Of a stretch of 64,000 bases of DNA, positions 60,768 to 64,000 are shown one piece after another (within the stretch, counting starts at the first letter, position 1; each line of letters opens with the position of its first letter). The position numbers were made by a program, and so were the translations under genes. The notes under the pieces are model-generated. The model ran no database searches. It was not told the origin of the DNA and worked only from the letters and a program-made list of their open reading frames with translations. Source of the DNA: Enoplosus armatus (lineage: Eukaryota; Chordata; Actinopteri; Centrarchiformes; Enoplosidae); the NCBI RefSeq assembly GCF_043641665.1, contig NC_092189.1, positions 18,480,833 through 18,544,832 on the forward strand, in the 5' to 3' direction.

Positions 60768-60835
60768 TCACCTGGCGTGGGACTTGAACCCTCAACCCGG
60801 ATAAAAGTTCTGACATTGCGCTGCAGCCGTGTTTT
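60768..60835 (-). pseudogene. tRNA-like remnant (tRNA-Lys-like pseudogene or SINE head)
   Basis: On the minus strand, GGTTCAAGTCC (60780-60790) is a perfect pol III B box (GGTTCRANNCC). It is preceded by 'gcagcgcaatgtcagaacttttatcc', which resembles the D-arm and anticodon region of tRNA-Lys (TCAGA, then a CTTTTA-like loop). The anticodon and acceptor stems do not pair properly, so it is not a functional tRNA. It lies about 140 bases past the Slit donor, in the sense of the gene. Confidence 0.45.
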
Positions 60836-60969
60836 CAAATGGATCACGTAACACTTCAAAAGAGACAGAAAAGGTCAGGGAGAGAGTGACGGAGGGAGAG
60901 TCAGAGAGAGATGGGAGAGTTGAGGAAAGTGGGATCGCTGGATGGAGAGACGGAAAAACAAGAAAAGGT

Positions 60970-60977
60970 GTACTCAC
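60970..60977 (-). other. Splice donor of the Slit exon
   Basis: The minus strand reads CT|GTGAGTAC. It is a near-consensus 5' splice site immediately after the CT of a split Leu codon, giving the same phase as the acceptor. Confidence 0.85.
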
Positions 60978-61049
60978 AGTCGTCCTAGTTTGGGGTTGGA
61001 CTGGAAGAGAAGCTCTGGGAGAAACTGGAGTTTATTTCTGTTCAGACGA
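60978..61049 (-). CDS. slit3: Slit axon-guidance protein, single LRR exon (slit3-like)
   Basis: Read on the minus strand, the exon is 72 bases: one base completing a split Leu codon, 23 codons, then CT of the next split Leu codon. The peptide begins RLNRNKLQFLPELLF and ends QSNPKLGRL. This is the third full LRR of the first LRR domain of vertebrate Slit, a secreted Robo ligand in axon and vessel guidance. From memory of the human paralogues, it matches SLIT3 best (about 20 of 24 residues; the QS-x-PKL tail is SLIT3-like), then SLIT1, then SLIT2. Slit LRR exons are characteristically 72 nt with the same phase at both ends, as here. The acceptor (CCACAG) and donor (GTGAGTAC) are both canonical. 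The Gly before the final Arg-Leu is unusual; the paralogues have Thr, Ser or Tyr. Family assignment is very likely; the paralogue (slit3 rather than slit1 or slit2) is less certain. Confidence 0.9.
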
Positions 61050-61094
61050 CTGTGGAGAGAAAAGGAGGGAGAAAAAGAAAAGAAATATAGTTAA
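61050..61094 (-). other. Splice acceptor region of the Slit exon
   Basis: On the minus strand this reads as a candidate branch-point TTAAC (61090-61094, branch A at 61091, 42 nt before the exon), then a pyrimidine-rich run, then CTCCACAG directly before the exon. It is an unusually clean acceptor and supports the exon being functional rather than a pseudo-exon. Confidence 0.8.
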
Positions 61095-64000
61095 AGCAAA
61101 ATGATTTAATCTCAAAGAGAAACCTCAGCATGAAAAGAAAAGGGCAAAAACACACACTCATAAATCACGCTAAAGATTCACGCTTGTTGACTGAACTATC
61201 ACCAACAAGGCAACTGCATCACCTTGTAGGTCAGCGGGTTCACGGTTCAAAGGTCAAACTCATGGGAAAGTCTGTTTGGCTTCCTGTGATCATGACCAAC
61301 AGGTTATCATGCTGTGTTTTGTGTGAGTGTGTGTCTGTTACAGGTTATCGTGCTGTAAGCTCTCTAAAGCCAGTTATCACAATCAGCCCCGTGTGTGCTT
61401 TGACCTGGGAGGAGTGAGAGGAGGAACAAGTTCGGGTTCCTGGCGTCGTCCAGTCATCTCCACTGAGACATGTTTTTAGTAAAGGACATGCTTTTTCCAG
61501 GGTTTGTTGGCACTGCTCTTAGTGTGTTTTCCATATATTTTTGTAAATATCTAAACTTTTCACCTTATAAAAAGGAAAACATTGCACCATGAATTACGGG
61601 AGTGCCAAGTTCACTGCTGTGTGTCCAAATGATAAAAATAAACCTCAAAATGCACAAAATGCAAGAGCCCAATAATTCATATCTAATTTATTTTTCTCAT
61701 TAATAAAACTGATAGCTTATCCATCCTGTATTACTCCACTAATATCGGTCAAGACAAACAAAGTGTGAGAGGTTTTACGCTCTTGAATCATGGTTTTCAA
61801 GAAGTAGTGTCAGGTGCATGTAGCCAACATAAATAGTCCCATGTCAGTGTAAAAAATGCCTGCACACTGATAAAAAAAAAAAATAGAAGAGGCTCTTCAG
61901 ATGAAAATATTATTGAATTACAAAAGGTGATAAAATGTAAAAGAAATAATTTGAAAGAAACCATGTAATTCTTAAATAGGCTGTGGCCAATCAGGAGAAA
62001 GGTGGTAAGAGCCAGAAGGTGTAAACTCATAAGACCTACAAGGATATCAGAATGAATACATAGACAACACAATATGGATACAGTAAATTATTACAAAAAA
62101 CGAGGTTTTGTAATCTTGCTAATATTTCAAAGGTTCCAAGGAACCTTTCTGGGCATTGTTTCCTATGATATGGGACTGTTTCTCGACTCATATGAAAAGA
62201 AAACAGCAGAGCTGCTTCTCATGCCCAATGCCTTCTTATATTTAACATGTACCCATTTCTTGTTGTTGGACCAAGCATGAAATGAACACATGGCAATTAT
62301 TTACAAAGGAATGAGAGGCAGAGGAAGATGGAGAGAGTGAAAGAATGGTGTTGACCAACCAGTAGACGTGTGTGAGGATGTAGTGAGAGATGTGCTGTGC
62401 GGAAGGGTGAAAGATGTGTCTGCATGTGTGCAGACGGAGGGTGGGGATGGCTGCAGCAGAGATAGATGAGGACAGTGTGACGAGAGGGAGTGAAAGTGTT
62501 ATCAAGCTACCAAAGCATTTGGCTGAGAAACGAGGCGTGGAAGGGAAAAAGAAAAGAAAAGGAGGGTGGAGGGTCGCGGGGTCACAAAGTAGAATCTGTG
62601 CTGGAGAAGACACAGACACCAACCTTTTAACCCCTGTGATAATGATAATAAGACCCTGACTTTCACTCCTGTGTGTACCAATGGAAAGAGAGCTGCAGTC
62701 CAAAAAGAGATATCCACCATTTGAAATAATTGACCCCTGCTCCTAGAAAATAACTGCTGGTACGTAACTAAAGCGCATGATCGGCTACTATTACAGTTAT
62801 GAGTCATTTTAAGACGTTCGCTCAAAAAACAGTTATGGTTTTTAAGAGAAAAATCCTTTGTGTATTTTCTAATTATAATGACGGGTTTATTCTACTTGGA
62901 ACCCTTTGAAATATTACCAGACCACAAGTCCATGGGTACTATATTTTTAAAATTTGGAAAATTATCCGTATTAGTCAGAATCACAATAAAGTCCAGCAGA
63001 AATGGTTTGGAGACTGGAGGGAACTAATCTCACAGGGCCAGTACCTCAAAATCCAGAAGTTTGATATATTTTTGTAAGGAAAACAAAATGAAAAAAACAT
63101 CTTGAAAAATCCCTTTTTTCTTTTGCAAAATAACCATGAATTAGAACATTATATAGGAATGAAAATCAGCTAATCATCACATTTTGCCATTTCAGGCCAA
63201 CTCTGAGACCCTAAATTACCAGATGAGGTGAAATGACCACACCCATGACTTCATAAATCATGTGTTGACATACTCACCCAAGGAGATGACTACACAAGCT
63301 CCGTGTTTTTCACATTGTGACGCCATAAATCACACAGACTCAGCACCACAACCTCTCGCCTCTAACCTTTCACCCTGACAGGCACAACATCAGAGAACCT
63401 GTCAACTAAGCATTTTAAAAAGGCATTTCACTATCACTGAAGTTTATTTTCAACCAAAAAAGAGAAAACAAACTGCTTTTTTTCACTTAGATTGGCTTTA
63501 CGTAAGGTACATATTGTCATCCATACTGATGTGATGTATATAATATATATATTGACATGCAACTTTAGTTCTAAATGTATTAAGATTGCACAAAAGCATA
63601 TTTTCAAATGACTTGCCATCTCTTATGGGTTTTGACAGATGCAACTATGTTGCCTCCTGTTGCCCCCCCCAACCTCTGACCCTTCCTGACACACCTCATT
63701 AAAGAGCCTTTTAACACTAAAGCAGCCCATCACCTCTCGCTTTCACTATCAGATGTGTGATCTCCATTTAGAAAGATACACATGTTGCTGCCACTCACTG
63801 TCTCCTCTGACCAGTGTCAGATGAGTTCGCCGTCACCTGAACTGAATTAAGTTCAACACCTCCCTCTTATTCTTGCTCTTGTAAAATATAAACTACAAAA
63901 CTCATCACTTTTTGCAGTCATATAGTAGCATCACATGTCTTTAGTTACTGACATGGATGGAAGTACACTGTGGAAAGGCAGTGGCAAATTAAATAGACCA
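61050..64000 (-). other. Slit intron upstream of the LRR exon (partial)
   Basis: In gene orientation this is the end of the preceding intron. No preceding LRR exon (peptide like QLMENKIS...ERGAFQDL) was seen. The sequence is AT-rich and mostly unique, with a short A13 run near 61872, a C9 run near 63665 and AT-rich dinucleotides near 63536-63552. No other element is recognised. Confidence 0.65.

Larger units (their letters stand above)
1..60977 (-). other. Giant Slit intron downstream of the LRR exon (partial)
   Basis: In gene orientation this is everything after the Slit exon donor. The next expected exon (peptide like DLSENQIQ followed by IPRKAFRG) was looked for by eye on the minus strand and not found, so the intron appears to exceed 60.9 kb. 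The content is unique AT-rich DNA, microsatellites and decayed repeats. A missed 72-nt exon is possible because such exons are too short to stand out in an ORF scan. Large 5' introns are typical of vertebrate slit2 and slit3. Confidence 0.7.

Noticed and set aside
62242..62703. 153-codon minus-strand ORF in the upstream intron
   Set aside because: It was checked as a possible preceding Slit exon, but it shows no LRR pattern or recognised domain.
1..64000. miR-218 precursor, which lies in a slit2 or slit3 intron in vertebrates
   Set aside because: The mature sequence was looked for by eye on the minus strand and not seen. In known genomes it lies in a later intron than this one.

Overview
This looks like vertebrate, most likely ray-finned (teleost) fish, chromosomal DNA, and nearly all of it is intron. 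The reasons are: no long open reading frames outside simple repeats; a very high load of long (AC/GT)n and (AG/CT)n microsatellites; decayed tRNA-derived SINE pieces with consensus-like wording familiar from fish introns; and one clear vertebrate-type coding exon with canonical splice sites. There are no operons, ribosomal RNA genes, intact tRNA genes or CRISPR arrays.

The only coding feature I can support is a 72-base exon on the minus strand at 60978-61049. It encodes one leucine-rich repeat (LRR) of a Slit axon-guidance protein, most like Slit3. It is flanked by a strong acceptor with polypyrimidine tract and a GTGAGT donor, and both ends sit after the second base of a Leu codon, the known layout of Slit LRR exons. 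No second Slit exon was found. The window therefore reads as about 2.95 kb of the upstream intron (61050-64000), the exon, and at least 60.9 kb of the downstream intron (1-60977), transcribed right to left.

Region by region. 1-5.3 kb is mostly unique, with one CA repeat. 5.3-6.3 kb has a SINE head, a perfect 17-bp hairpin, a homeodomain/RFX-like motif array and a complementary GT/CA microsatellite pair. 7.5-12.1 kb has a C23 tract, a teleost-style intronic repeat and GGAT-rich sequence. 13.4-16.2 kb has a diverged 0.1-kb tandem duplication and a hairpin-framed G-quadruplex motif. 17.5-21.6 kb is a very dense microsatellite cluster. 22-31 kb mixes purine-rich unique sequence, a CpG-rich CCAAT-box cluster at 25.65-25.8 kb, a decayed SINE and further CA/TG repeats. 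35-36 kb and 40.5-43.5 kb are microsatellite-rich again. 46.3-47.0 kb holds a 637-bp element with terminal inverted repeats, and a second, partial copy lies inverted at 54.7 kb. 55.2-55.4 kb holds a paired 34-bp minisatellite. 56-64 kb holds SINE/tRNA remnants and the Slit exon.

I found no undescribed molecular system. The best leads are regulatory or structural: candidate enhancers inside a giant slit intron, the inverted-repeat element family, and opposed microsatellites able to fold in the slit pre-mRNA. All readings were made by eye, without alignment tools.
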